This document shows positions 7,910 through 16,052 of a stretch of 48,620 bases of DNA, piece after piece (the first letter of the stretch is position 1; every line of letters starts with the position of its first letter). Source of the DNA: Rhodopirellula sp. SM50 (lineage in GTDB: Bacteria > Planctomycetota > Planctomycetia > Pirellulales > Pirellulaceae); assembly GCF_002289565.1 (NCBI RefSeq), contig NZ_NTFY01000012.1, forward strand, positions 1-48,620. Direction: 5' to 3'. Made by a program: the position numbers and the translations under genes. The notes below the pieces were generated by a model that ran no database searches, was not told the origin of the DNA, and saw nothing but the letters and a program-made list of their open reading frames with translations.

Positions 7910-8716
7910 ATGCACCTTATCGATCGATCGTTTTCAGCGAAATTGCTCGCCGGATTGGCGTTCAGCCTTGTCGCATCACTGATCACACCGACACCCCTCC
8001 ACGCAGATGAACGCGGAGCGGAAACTCGAGAGCGCGAGACATCCGAGCTAAATCGTAGACCACGCGATGACGAGCGAACCGAGAGACAACGTGACCTCAA
8101 TCGCGAAGAAGCCGAAGAACGCGAAATGCACGAAAGTGCGATGGAACGACGTCAATCGCGCCTGCGGGAGTTCCGCGAACGTGAAATGGACGAACGCGAG
8201 CGAGACGAACGTGAAATGGACGAACGCGAGCGAGACGAACGTGAGATGCATGAACGCGAGATGCATGAACGCGAGATGCATGAACGCGAGATGCATGAAC
8301 GCGAGATGCATGAACGTGAGATGCATGAACGTGAGCGGATGGAACGTCGCGAACACGAACAACGCGAGCGTGAACAACACCTGCACGCGATGGAGCAAGA
8401 ATTGCGAGAGCTTGAGCTGCATCGCAATCGTCTGGAACTTCGCGTCGTCGAAATGGAACTTGAAAACCGCTTGTCTCAAACAGTGTCCAGGGCCGATGAA
8501 GCTGCATTGGAAGCGATCAAGATGGCGTCGCGATACATGGAACCCGAGGCGGCCGCCGAGTTTCTCACCGATACGCTCGACCAAGTCCATTCACCGATCG
8601 TGCAGCATCAGATGCGTTTGCAACTTGCTGAGCTGCACTTTCGATCCGAGCAACCCGATCAAGCGGCCGAGCATCTGCGTGCCTTGATCGCGCCCGTTCG
8701 CCACGGCGGCCATTGA
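7910..8716 (+). CDS. Secreted Glu/Arg-rich coiled-coil protein with MHERE repeats
   Basis: A 268-residue protein from the ATG at 7910. Residues 1-33 form a Sec signal peptide (hydrophobic AKLLAGLAFSLVASLI, cleavage near PLHA-DE). The mature part is extremely rich in Glu, Arg, Met and His, with two 10-residue repeats (EMDERERDER) followed by six MHERE pentapeptides, and should form a long single helix or coiled coil. The C-terminal 90 residues are less repetitive (SRADEAALEAIKMASRYMEP) and look like a small helical repeat domain that counts or scaffolds. No enzymatic motif is seen. The alternating Met/His could bind metal ions, but this is speculative. It follows the nucleoside/FMN operon after 180 bp and probably has its own promoter. 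Confidence 0.8.
   Translation: MHLIDRSFSAKLLAGLAFSLVASLITPTPLHADERGAETRERETSELNRRPRDDERTERQRDLNREEAEEREMHESAMERRQSRLREFREREMDERERDEREMDERERDEREMHEREMHEREMHEREMHEREMHEREMHERERMERREHEQREREQHLHAMEQELRELELHRNRLELRVVEMELENRLSQTVSRADEAALEAIKMASRYMEPEAAAEFLTDTLDQVHSPIVQHQMRLQLAELHFRSEQPDQAAEHLRALIAPVRHGGH
8180..8334 (+). repeat. In-frame tandem repeats (two 30-bp units, then six 15-bp units)
   Basis: Two nearly identical 30-bp units encode EMDERERDER. From 8245 six 15-bp units (atgcatgaacgcgag, with cgt replacing cgc in the last two) encode MHERE. Near-identity at DNA level points to recent slippage or unequal crossover. Confidence 0.95.
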
Positions 8717-8775
8717 CGTTCAAGGTATGGATTGAGAAACACCGCTCCCTCGGGACACCGATGGTATAACGGCAG

Positions 8776-8875
8776 CGTTTGGGAACCAATTTAGATTCTC
8801 TCCCTCTGGGAGAGACGGCGTTTGCGCAGCAAGCAAACGCCAGAGAGGGCTCACGCTGAAAAAGTCTTGGCTCCT
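8776..8875. repeat. Dispersed repeat, family F (copy 1)
   Basis: The block around gattctctccctctgggaga contains a 9-bp stem with a 7-nt loop (ggcgtttgc gcagcaa gcaaacgcc, 8817-8841) and the tail cagagagggc. An almost identical block lies at 28090-28180 in the same orientation relative to the plus strand. Its function is unknown; it sits just after the end of a plus-strand gene. Confidence 0.9.
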
Positions 8876-8910
8876 TCCGTTACGATCAAACCCGTCACCT
8901 ACAAAATCGA

Positions 8911-9068
8911 CGTCCCCCAGGAGGCAACGCTGAGAAGCATTTTTCCCATGTGTTTCTTGAGGTTTTAGCGGCAGGGCGCGAGCCCTCCGGTTCTTCATCT
9001 CTGCCAAAACACCGGAGGGCTCGCGCCCTGCCGCTAAAAAATGCTTCACAGCGTCCCCGCTGGGGTGT
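8911..9068. repeat. Dispersed repeat, family A, with perfect 29-bp palindrome arms
   Basis: The arms 8963-8991 and 9011-9039 are perfect inverted copies (29 bp) separated by 19 bp. Beyond them the similarity continues imperfectly: gcaacgctgagaagcattt on the left mirrors aaatgcttcacagcgtccc on the right, interrupted by a short insertion. The whole element can form a long hairpin. There is no open reading frame of note, so it behaves like a non-autonomous palindromic repeat. Confidence 0.9.
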
Positions 9069-9069
9069 C

Positions 9070-9123
9070 GGGTGCAAGCTGAAGCTTGCAGGGGACGCAA
9101 GCTGGAAGCTTACGCCACATGTC
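9070..9123. repeat. Dispersed repeat, family B (copy 1, reverse orientation)
   Basis: The unit gcaagctgaagcttgca followed by cgcaagctggaagcttacgcc is the reverse complement of the unit seen at 19450-19795, 27977-28063, 33037-33165 and 37652-37704. The short internal palindrome around aagctt gives a hairpin. It lies between two convergent genes. Confidence 0.9.
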
Positions 9124-9168
9124 GCCAGTCGCTGAACGGGCTGTTGATTTGCGTGGGATCAGCTGGCA

Positions 9169-9714
9169 CTAAGCCGCTTGCGCGGCCGTGGGGGCGGAAA
9201 CCGACCGCTTCACACCGGACAGCTCATAAGCACCGAACATCACACCGGCAAACAGCAGGTCGCCGGCAACGGTGTAACCGTAAAACGGAATCGCGTTGGT
9301 AAAACACGCCACCAACCCTTCCGCGCTGGCGGGATACCAAGGCCCCAGCCAAACCCCTAGGTTGCTGACGGCGAAGAACACCGTGGAGGCGGCGAATGCC
9401 CCGATCGGAAGTCTCCGCCAATTCACACCGCTGGCGTCCGCGTGGGCTCGGACCAATCGCCCCAGTGGGACCGACAACGTGACCCCCACATAGGTCGCTG
9501 CCATCACCATCGGGTTGTAAAATCCCATGCCGGGAATCCCCATCAAATGGGAAACCGCATCACTGATCAACAGGGCTGCGGCCGGGACCAGATAGGCCTT
9601 GCGTCCGGCGAAATAACAACCCGCGAACAACCCAAGTGCCCCCAGACAGGCGAAGTTGGGCGGGTGCGGCAGAAAACGAGTCGCGGCGATGGCGAGGGTC
9701 AGCAAGTAGATCAT
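9169..9714 (-). CDS. DUF6580-like polytopic membrane protein
   Basis: A 181-residue hydrophobic protein with about five transmembrane segments, including IYLLTLAIAATRFLP, PNFACLGALGLFAGCYFAG, AYLVPAAALLISDAV, PMVMAATYVGVTLSVPLG and GAFAASTVFFAVSNLGVWL. The features RFLPHPPNF, the FAG.YF segment, ISDAV and the C-terminal GLVACFTNAIPFYGYTVAGDLLF are those of the uncharacterised DUF6580 family, whose members resemble substrate-binding (S) components of ECF transporters. No ECF ATPase is adjacent. ATG start at 9714. The function is unknown; substrate uptake is only suggested by the resemblance. Confidence 0.75.
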   Translation of the reverse strand: MIYLLTLAIAATRFLPHPPNFACLGALGLFAGCYFAGRKAYLVPAAALLISDAVSHLMGIPGMGFYNPMVMAATYVGVTLSVPLGRLVRAHADASGVNWRRLPIGAFAASTVFFAVSNLGVWLGPWYPASAEGLVACFTNAIPFYGYTVAGDLLFAGVMFGAYELSGVKRSVSAPTAAQAA

Positions 9715-9820
9715 TTTTTACCGATCGGTAGGGGAGACTTGACTGGCACCGTTTTAGCGTCTTGCCAACCATTTCGAAAGTCCCAACCGCCGCGGCCGCG
9801 GCGAACGCATTTTTTCGCCG

Positions 9821-10603
9821 CTACTGCAAAATGGCAGTCGCCACGCCGACCGCAGTGGCCTGCGAAACGACGGCCTTGCGTTGATACGGCGGCCGCTGCT
9901 TGAGCGCGGGAACACAGGACCCGGCGCGGTAGTAACCCAGGCTGTACTGGCACTCCGACGGCGGGGCGATCGCGGTCAGGTAGGGCAGCGAGACCGCCTG
10001 GGCCAAGAACCGTCCACCGCTTGCCAACGGCTGAAGGCACCCGTATCGCTGGTGGCCGTGACGCTCCAGCATCCGGTCCTCAAAATAGAGCGGGTGGGAA
10101 AACGTATTGGGGGCAGCCCAGTGACGGGCGGTCCATTGCCATGGCAATCCGCGATCGATTCCAGACTCGGGCAACGGGATCAGCGGAACGGTTTCTCCTT
10201 GACGAAACCCCAGCGGAACCTCGCCATTGCCAATTTCCGTCGTGTCGGTCGTCAGCGCCGCGATCGGCGGCAGCACCAGATTGCCGTCAGCCAATTGCGT
10301 TTGGCGATCCGCGAACAGAGAACGATTGGCATCCTCAGCGACAGGCACCGTGGTGTCGTTGATGCGTTGGTCGTCGTCGGCTTGCGCCACCGTGTCCGCC
10401 GCGGCGTCCACGGTTTGGTCCGCTTGGCCATCGGCCTGGACCAATGCCGCAAACGTCAACGGTGTCTCAGCCAAGTACGACGGCAAGTCGCTCTCAACCG
10501 GGTCCGCTGCAAACACCGAGGTCGCGGGGCCGACCGTGGCAAGCGCAAGGCACGCCGTGATCTTCGCCATTTGCACTAACTTGCTCGTTTGATTCCAAAA
10601 CAT
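9821..10603 (-). CDS. Secreted hypothetical protein (planctomycete type)
   Basis: A 260-residue protein from the ATG at 10603; a longer start 33 bp upstream is possible. Residues 1-32 form a signal peptide (ITACLALATVGPATSVFAA). The next 100 residues are acidic and low in order, rich in Asp/Thr/Ala. The C-terminal half appears folded and contains TFSHPLYFEDRMLERHGH and YSLGYYRAGSCVP, short motifs I associate with a recurrent but unnamed planctomycete secreted family. No catalytic motif is recognised. It precedes the membrane gene by about 100 bp on the same strand. Confidence 0.7.
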   Translation of the reverse strand: MFWNQTSKLVQMAKITACLALATVGPATSVFAADPVESDLPSYLAETPLTFAALVQADGQADQTVDAAADTVAQADDDQRINDTTVPVAEDANRSLFADRQTQLADGNLVLPPIAALTTDTTEIGNGEVPLGFRQGETVPLIPLPESGIDRGLPWQWTARHWAAPNTFSHPLYFEDRMLERHGHQRYGCLQPLASGGRFLAQAVSLPYLTAIAPPSECQYSLGYYRAGSCVPALKQRPPYQRKAVVSQATAVGVATAILQ

Positions 10604-11093
10604 CGTTTTTCTCGCATGCTCCGTTTGGACGGACAATCAGATTCATTCCCATTATCTGGTTCGACCGATCGGATTCGAAACCAGAACAAACACGCGAGAA
10701 TGCGGATGACAAGCACAACACGCAGCATGCATTTGATTGTGACATTGGGTACGACGGGTCGAGCCCGTCCAATCGTCAAGGTTTCCCAGACGACTCGGGG
10801 CAAACGTCTTGAAAGGCCGGAGGGCGCGCGCTATTCCGCTGTAACCGATATCAAATCGCCGGGGGGAGATTAATTTTTGCCCCAGACATAACAGGCCCAC
10901 GGATAGCAGCGCGAACCCGCGGATGGGGAGCAGCAAAATATCCGTGGGTCCGCGCTGCCATCCGTGGGTTTTCTCCCTGAGGATCAAAACCCCGGGGACA
11001 GAGTTTTCCTGCAGGATTGATAGGTCACAGCGCTGTCGCGCGGGGTCATGCCACGTACTTCGGGACCAGGGCTGCCGACGAAACGGCGGCCCG
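10604..11093. other. Intergenic region with degenerate repeats
   Basis: No gene is supported in this stretch between two minus-strand genes. It holds a decayed family-A arm (ggccggagggcgcgcgct near 10815) and the family-E palindrome described separately at 10895-10969. Confidence 0.6.
10895..10969. repeat. Dispersed palindrome, family E (copy 1)
   Basis: The left arm (cccacggatagcagcgcgaa, continuing cccgcggat) and right arm (atccgtgggtccgcgctgcc, continuing atccgtggg) form a near-perfect hairpin of about 29 bp with a short loop. The same element occurs at 17567-17642 with a different loop. Confidence 0.92.
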
Positions 11094-11732
11094 CTAGCGT
11101 TTCTTGTCGTTCGCAGACTTCGACTTCTCCGTCGCCTCTTCGAACCGCAGCGCCGCACTGTTCAGGCAATAACGCTTGCCCGTTTTGTCTTTGGGGCCGT
11201 CGTTGAACACGTGCCCCAAGTGGGCTTCGCAACGGCTGCAATGCACCTCTTGGCGAGGATAGATGAGCCGAAAATCGACCTTCATCCCGATGCGTTCCTT
11301 GCTGATCGGATCGTAAAAGCTCGGCCAGCCGGTTCCCGATTTGAACTTGGTCTCGCTGGTGAAAAGCGCCTGACCGCACACAATACAGCGGTACAGGCCT
11401 TCTTTCTTGTTGTCCCAATACTTGTTTCGGAACGCCGTTTCAGTCTCTTCGTTTTGAGTGACTTTGAACTGAATCGGACTGAGTGATTTTTGGAGCTGCG
11501 CGACGGTCTTGGGGATGTAAGGTGGGTCCTCGATTTCGTCCGCGTCGCTGTCAGACTCGGTCGTCGCCGACGCGTCCGCGTTCACCTCAACCGCTTCTGC
11601 CGCATCGGCTCCAGATAATCCGGTGGCGGCATCCTGACTGCCGGCCGGCCGCAGCCCGATCGATACCAGGACCGCTGCGAATATGAAGGCGAATACCCGC
11701 TTGGCATCGACGTGATGGATGGAATGTTTCAT
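11094..11732 (-). CDS. msrB: Exported peptide-methionine (R)-S-oxide reductase
   Basis: A 212-residue protein that reduces methionine-R-sulfoxide in proteins. The N-terminal 30 residues form a signal peptide or membrane anchor (VFAFIFAAVLVSIGL), then an acidic linker (30-75). The MsrB domain spans about 76-200. Zinc ligands are C116/C119 (CIVC) and C165/C168 (CSRC). The conserved SGTGWPSFY and HLGHVFNDGP are present, and the catalytic cysteine is C189 in RYCLNSAAL. A resolving cysteine is not obvious, so reduction may occur through thioredoxin-like proteins directly or via a different partner. Export implies repair of periplasmic proteins. It is divergent from the ABC ATPase gene. Confidence 0.95.
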   Translation of the reverse strand: MKHSIHHVDAKRVFAFIFAAVLVSIGLRPAGSQDAATGLSGADAAEAVEVNADASATTESDSDADEIEDPPYIPKTVAQLQKSLSPIQFKVTQNEETETAFRNKYWDNKKEGLYRCIVCGQALFTSETKFKSGTGWPSFYDPISKERIGMKVDFRLIYPRQEVHCSRCEAHLGHVFNDGPKDKTGKRYCLNSAALRFEEATEKSKSANDKKR

Positions 11733-11897
11733 GGTGGCTCCAACTACTCAGTCAATTCGTTCGCTATCATCAATCGAGCATCCACGCCCAGGCCATACCG
11801 GACGAGGCGTCTTCGATGGCGGTTGAAGAGGTCCATCGGAATGGATTCAACGGCGCGGGGCCGGTCGGCCTTCGCTGACCCCACTATGGTTGATTGT

Positions 11898-12836
11898 ATG
11901 CAGGTCGTCCAGCTAAACAACGTTTCTCTCCGTTATGACAGCAACAAGGTCCTGGATGAAATCAGCGTTTCGGTCCAGGAAGGCGAATATGTCGTGATTT
12001 TGGGGGCCAGTGGATGTGGGAAGACGTCCTTGTTGAGAATGATCGCCGGGCTGATCTCCCCGACGTCAGGAACCATTTTTTTGACGGGCCGCGAGGTGAC
12101 CCGCGTCGCGCCCCGGCATCGCGACGTCGCCCTGGTGCCCCAGCAGGCCGGCTTGTACCCCCATTGGCCGATCGGCCGATCGATCGGAATGGGGGTCCGA
12201 GGCCGCCTCTCCCGCCCCGAACGCGAACAACGGATTCGGGAAGCGGCAAAGATGGTGGAACTGGAATCAATGCTGGATCGTCTACCGGAACAACTCAGCG
12301 GCGGGCAACTGCGCCGCGCGGCGGTCGCCAAGGCGATTGCCAGCCGGGCATCGGTGAGATTGCTGGATGAACCCCTGTCCGCGATCGATGCCAATTTGCG
12401 GTTCCAGATCGAAAAGGATCTTTCGCGACTGCACCAGCAATCGCCGGGCGTCACCATCCACGTGACCCACGACGGCGGCGAGGCGATGCGTCTGGCAAGC
12501 CGCGTTGCGGTGATCGAAAACGGCAAGATTGCGCAGTTCGATACGCCCGAACAGTTGCGAAACCGCCCCGCCACCCCCGGTGTCGCATCGGCCCTCGGTC
12601 GATCGGCCCTGATTACTGTGCCCGTCACTCGTCTCGACGGGGCCTGGGCATCGGGCGACGGCCGGAAAGTTGCTGGTCCTGACGCGCCGACCGGTTCATC
12701 GGCGGTGCTGGGCTATTACGAAGAAGACCTCAAGCCGCTCGAGGCGGATGAAACCCCGGAGTCATCCGACCGCTGGATCGACCACCAGCGCAACGCGACC
12801 GTGGATCACGATCGCATCCTGTGGTTTGTCGGCTGA
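11898..12836 (+). CDS. ABC transporter ATP-binding protein (MalK/UgpC-like), orphan
   Basis: About 312 residues from the ATG at 11898 (MQVVQLNNVSLRY); an in-frame ATG 12 bp upstream is an alternative. Walker A is GASGCGKTS, the Q-loop lies in VALVPQQAGLYPHW, the signature is LSGGQLRRAAVAKAI, Walker B is VRLLDEPLSAID, and the H-loop is IHVTHDGGEA. After the nucleotide-binding domain (about 1-235), a short C-terminal region may be a reduced TOBE/regulatory domain (RSALITVPVTRLDG). The carbohydrate/polyamine importer subfamily is the best fit. No permease or binding protein lies nearby, so its partners must be encoded elsewhere. Confidence 0.88.
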   Translation: MQVVQLNNVSLRYDSNKVLDEISVSVQEGEYVVILGASGCGKTSLLRMIAGLISPTSGTIFLTGREVTRVAPRHRDVALVPQQAGLYPHWPIGRSIGMGVRGRLSRPEREQRIREAAKMVELESMLDRLPEQLSGGQLRRAAVAKAIASRASVRLLDEPLSAIDANLRFQIEKDLSRLHQQSPGVTIHVTHDGGEAMRLASRVAVIENGKIAQFDTPEQLRNRPATPGVASALGRSALITVPVTRLDGAWASGDGRKVAGPDAPTGSSAVLGYYEEDLKPLEADETPESSDRWIDHQRNATVDHDRILWFVG

Positions 12837-12858
12837 GCAACGATTGGGGGTTCACTCT

Positions 12859-13139
12859 CCCAGCACGTGGCGTCAGCCAGTGGCGCGTGATCCTCTCGCT
12901 TTCACCACACGCCGCTCGCTCACGCGTCCCGCTGGGATCACACCGGCACGCGCCATCCCAGCACGTGGCGTCAGCCAGTGGCGCGTGATCCTCTCGCTTT
13001 CACCACGCGCCGCTCGCTCACGCGTCCCGCTGGGATCACACCGGCACGCGCCATCCCAGCACGTGGCGTCAGCCAGTGGCGCGTGATTCTCTCGCTTTCA
13101 CCACGCGCCGCTCGCTCACGCGCGCTCGCTGGGATCGCC
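12859..13139. repeat. REP-like array, family C, three units with 98-bp period
   Basis: Units begin at 12861, 12959 and 13057 (cagcacgtggcgtcagccag). Within each unit the right half (gccgctcgctcacgcgtccc) is an imperfect inverted copy of the left half, so each unit can fold as a hairpin of about 30 bp. The same family surrounds the RAYT transposase gene at 31.4-32.4 kb. The array lies between the stop codons of two convergent genes. It is not a CRISPR because there are no variable spacers. Confidence 0.93.
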
Positions 13140-13140
13140 A

Positions 13141-14580
13141 CTACGCCGTCGCGGCGACGGGCAGATCGGCGACTTGGTAGGCTCGCGAACGGAACAGGAA
13201 ATCGATGATGTTTCCTTCGTGCGGTTGCAGCCAGTTGAGCCGATTGGTCGGGATCGGCCCGAAGTTCACGCGATCGATTTCGACGCAAGCTCCGGCTGCG
13301 GCAACCAGTTCGGGATCTCGGGTCAGCACGGTTCCGACGAGTGTCGGGCCGATGCGACGAAGCATTTCCGCTTGGGGGCATTCCACGACGCTGACGAACG
13401 GGAACATGTACTCCTTCATCGCGACGCCGCGGTCCGGTGAATCGGCATGAACGACCATCGGCCGCAGGTAGGCACAGTGCTCGCGCTCGATCAGTTTGTC
13501 ACCGTAATCGGCCGTCATGTCGGTGACACCGCTTTCGGCCAGATCCTGCTGCACCATGGCGTAGGTTCCGGTCGCCATCGCGGGAACTGTGAAGGCGGCC
13601 AGTTGGGCCTGGTCATCGGTCGGCGGCAACACATCGACCGGGCCGATCCGTTCGGCGATCGCTTGGGCGATCTCGCGGGTGTGCCGACTGGCCCAGATGC
13701 CACTGCAGTTGATGCAGGAACGTCCCGAGTTGCTGAGCACACTTTCGACCATCACGTCCAAATACAATTCCCAGTCATCGACCACGTCGTCGCCGATCAA
13801 GATCTTCGACCACCCCGGCCCGTGGGCTTGCACGCGGGGATTGCCCGCGTGCTGGGCGACGGTTTCGGCGCTTCCAAAAATCATGCTGCGAGGCGTCTTG
13901 GTCATGATCGCACCGCCGGCGTCGTGTCCGCCGGGATACAAACCAAATGCCTCGGCGGGAACACCGGCTTGGATGAACGCCGACACCATGCGGTACGGTG
14001 TCCACGGTTCTTGCGAGCCCGGTTTCAACGCCAATCCGATTTGCAGCGGGATCGCCGGCAGCCACAGGGTGTGAACGCCCGGTGAATTGTTCGGCAAGAT
14101 GGCGCCCAAGACCGGCGTTTGTGCCTGGTAGCTGACGATCACGCCGCGGCCTTCTTCGCCATAGCCCCGGCTCAGGATATCGAGATCCAGTCCACGGGTC
14201 AGACAGTCCAAGATCTCGTCGATGTGACTGAGAACGAAGCTGTTCTTTTTCAAGTTGGATCGACACATGTGCTCCGGCAAACCGGTACTGGCCGATTGCT
14301 GGTGCACAAACTGGTCGACCGATTGCATTGAGTCACCGACGGGCAGCTCCGCATGCTCAAACAGCTCGGCCGCCTTTTTCGACATCGCGATCAGATCGGC
14401 CGTCGAGTGTTTCAGCAGTGCGGCACGCGCCTTGTGAGCCTGTTTCATATCTCGGGCGACGATGCCGCCTCCGACGCTGCCAAACTTTGCAATCGGTTCC
14501 CCGGTGTCAAAGTGAACGACGTCCTTGATTTCCATCGATTCGTAGGGCTTGCCCCAGCGAAGCGGTTGCAATGTGATCAT
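13141..14580 (-). CDS. Aldehyde dehydrogenase superfamily protein, acylating (acyl-CoA reductase) type
   Basis: A 479-residue ALDH-fold protein. The cofactor region includes LGAILPNNSPGVHTLWLPA and MIFGSAETV. The catalytic cysteine is C289 in NSGRSCINCSG. The loop that carries the general-base glutamate of hydrolytic ALDHs (ELGGK) is replaced by AHGPGWSK, as in CoA-acylating dehydrogenases and LuxC-like reductases, which lack that base. This points to reduction of an activated acyl group to an aldehyde, or the reverse. It is 66 bp downstream of an acyl-adenylating LuxE/PaaK-like gene on the same strand, so the two probably form an acid-to-aldehyde reductase. Superfamily is certain; substrate and direction are inferred. 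Confidence 0.85.
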   Translation of the reverse strand: MITLQPLRWGKPYESMEIKDVVHFDTGEPIAKFGSVGGGIVARDMKQAHKARAALLKHSTADLIAMSKKAAELFEHAELPVGDSMQSVDQFVHQQSASTGLPEHMCRSNLKKNSFVLSHIDEILDCLTRGLDLDILSRGYGEEGRGVIVSYQAQTPVLGAILPNNSPGVHTLWLPAIPLQIGLALKPGSQEPWTPYRMVSAFIQAGVPAEAFGLYPGGHDAGGAIMTKTPRSMIFGSAETVAQHAGNPRVQAHGPGWSKILIGDDVVDDWELYLDVMVESVLSNSGRSCINCSGIWASRHTREIAQAIAERIGPVDVLPPTDDQAQLAAFTVPAMATGTYAMVQQDLAESGVTDMTADYGDKLIEREHCAYLRPMVVHADSPDRGVAMKEYMFPFVSVVECPQAEMLRRIGPTLVGTVLTRDPELVAAAGACVEIDRVNFGPIPTNRLNWLQPHEGNIIDFLFRSRAYQVADLPVAATA

Positions 14581-14646
14581 GTCTATCCGTTGAAGTTGCG
14601 AGTGGGAGATTGATGGGTTCGGGCAGGCTCTAAGATTCAGCAGGCT

Positions 14647-15780
14647 TTAATAAACGCCGACGGTCGTCGCGCTTGCCAACTCGTGGAACGGCCGCACGCC
14701 GCTGACACCGTCCCAAGGGTACATGTCGAACGGCGCTTCTCGCTCGCCTTCGTCGCGTTCCATAAACCCGGGGACAAAGAATTCGTCGGTCAACGTGTAC
14801 AGCTTCACGCGTCCGGTTTCGCCGAACCCGACGACCTGGTTGTAGTCATCGAAACTGACGACCTCCGTCACCGCGCGAGGCTGGGGGGCGTAGTAACTGA
14901 TCTTGTATCCGTCCGCGGCCGAGATCGGTTTGCTGCAGGCCAGACCCATCAGGGTATTGCCGTAGGTCGGTGTCATGTAGACGCCGCCTTCCTCCACCGG
15001 TCCGCCGAGCAATTCCTCGACGCAGAAACGCGTCCACTGCGGTGTGAACTCGGTGCCGCCGGAAAAGATCCCCTTGATGCCGACTTCTTGCAGGCTGGTG
15101 CCGCGGTCTTCGAGGGCTTCACCGAGTGATTCGAGCAACTTCGGCGTCGCGAACATGCACTTGATGTCGTGCCCCGCGGTCAGCACCGTGACGGCTTGGT
15201 CGATGCAGTGCTTCTTGTACTCTTCCAAATGCTCCATCCAGCCTTTCTTGATCAGCTTGACGACCCAACGAGGGTCCAAGTCGATGCAGAAGCAGATGCC
15301 GCCGCGATGTTGAGCCAAGTGTTCGACGGCCAACCGCAGTCGCCGCGGACCGCTCGGTCCCAGCATCAGCCAATTCGAACCGGGCGGGAAATGTTCGTCC
15401 GGCAGGGTATCGCTGAACAACTCGTAGTCTTTCCAGTGATCTTCGATCACCATCCGGCTTTTCGGAACCCCCGTCGTGCCGCCGGTTTCGAACACGTAGA
15501 CCGGCTTTCCGGCATGCCCCTTGGGGACCCAGCGTTGGATCGGACCACCACGGAGCCATTCGTCTTCGAAGTTCGGAAACTTCTTCAGGTCGTCAAAGGA
15601 CTTGATGTCGGTGAGCGGATCGAATCCCAGTTCCGCCTTTTTTTCCAACCAAAACGGGCTTCCTGTCTCCTCACTAAAGTGCCAATGCACAATCTTGAGA
15701 GTGTGTTCATTCAATCGATCTCTGGCTTCCGAAGCACTCTTGGCGACATCTTCGGGAATCGAAGTCTGGGCGGCACTCAT
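14647..15780 (-). CDS. LuxE/PaaK-like acyl-adenylating enzyme
   Basis: A 377-residue cytosolic protein of the small adenylate-forming group (acyl-protein synthetase LuxE, phenylacetate-CoA ligase). The phosphate-binding loop is FETGGTTGVPKSRM (98-111). GIKGIFSGGTEFTP is the central strand, YMTPTYGNTLMGLACS aligns with the adenine-binding motif, and GFGETGRVKLYTLTDEFFVPGF is the hinge region with the conserved acidic residue. It should convert a carboxylic acid and ATP to an acyl-AMP and pass it to a thiol. First gene of the two-gene unit with the acylating dehydrogenase. Length agrees with LuxE (about 370) rather than PaaK (about 430). The substrate is unknown. Confidence 0.85.
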   Translation of the reverse strand: MSAAQTSIPEDVAKSASEARDRLNEHTLKIVHWHFSEETGSPFWLEKKAELGFDPLTDIKSFDDLKKFPNFEDEWLRGGPIQRWVPKGHAGKPVYVFETGGTTGVPKSRMVIEDHWKDYELFSDTLPDEHFPPGSNWLMLGPSGPRRLRLAVEHLAQHRGGICFCIDLDPRWVVKLIKKGWMEHLEEYKKHCIDQAVTVLTAGHDIKCMFATPKLLESLGEALEDRGTSLQEVGIKGIFSGGTEFTPQWTRFCVEELLGGPVEEGGVYMTPTYGNTLMGLACSKPISAADGYKISYYAPQPRAVTEVVSFDDYNQVVGFGETGRVKLYTLTDEFFVPGFMERDEGEREAPFDMYPWDGVSGVRPFHELASATTVGVY

Positions 15781-15954
15781 TCGTTTGGTCGTCTCGCGGG
15801 CGGTGAAGGGACAGGCGGGGGAGTTTACCTCTGGCGGTGACGTGACCGGCTCCAGAGAACTCTGCTGCGTGAATCTTGAAGGACCCTATTGTTGCCTTCA
15901 GGAAAGTGCGACGAAAGATCCCCGGGCAGTCTGAATCGGTATTTATCGAGAACG

Positions 15955-15988
15955 AAAAAAGCCGCACGTGATTCACGCGCGGCTTTTT
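15955..15988 (-). terminator. Intrinsic terminator for the 16053-17195 gene
   Basis: The stem gccgcacgtga/tcacgcgcggc (15961-15983, one mismatch) is followed on the minus strand by six T residues (complement of 15955-15960). On the plus strand it is followed by five Ts, so it could work in both directions. It lies 60 bp after the stop of the minus-strand secreted-protein gene and before the LuxE-like gene start. Confidence 0.85.
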
Positions 15989-16052
15989 GATCATTCGGTC
16001 AACTTTCCTGGCAGCTGACTGCTGAATCAGGCGAGTTCGCGACGTGTCAACC

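Noticed and set aside
8048..8590. An open frame with FMHLA repeats on the minus strand
   Set aside because: It is the mirror of the MHERE repeat gene, which has a signal peptide and a plausible start on the plus strand.
12859..13139. Possible CRISPR array or satellite
   Set aside because: The 98-bp period has conserved sequence throughout, each unit is itself palindromic, and the family recurs around a RAYT gene.
13141..15780. A bioluminescence (lux) operon
   Set aside because: Only LuxE- and LuxC-like functions are present; no luciferase subunits, LuxD, or lux regulators are found in the window.
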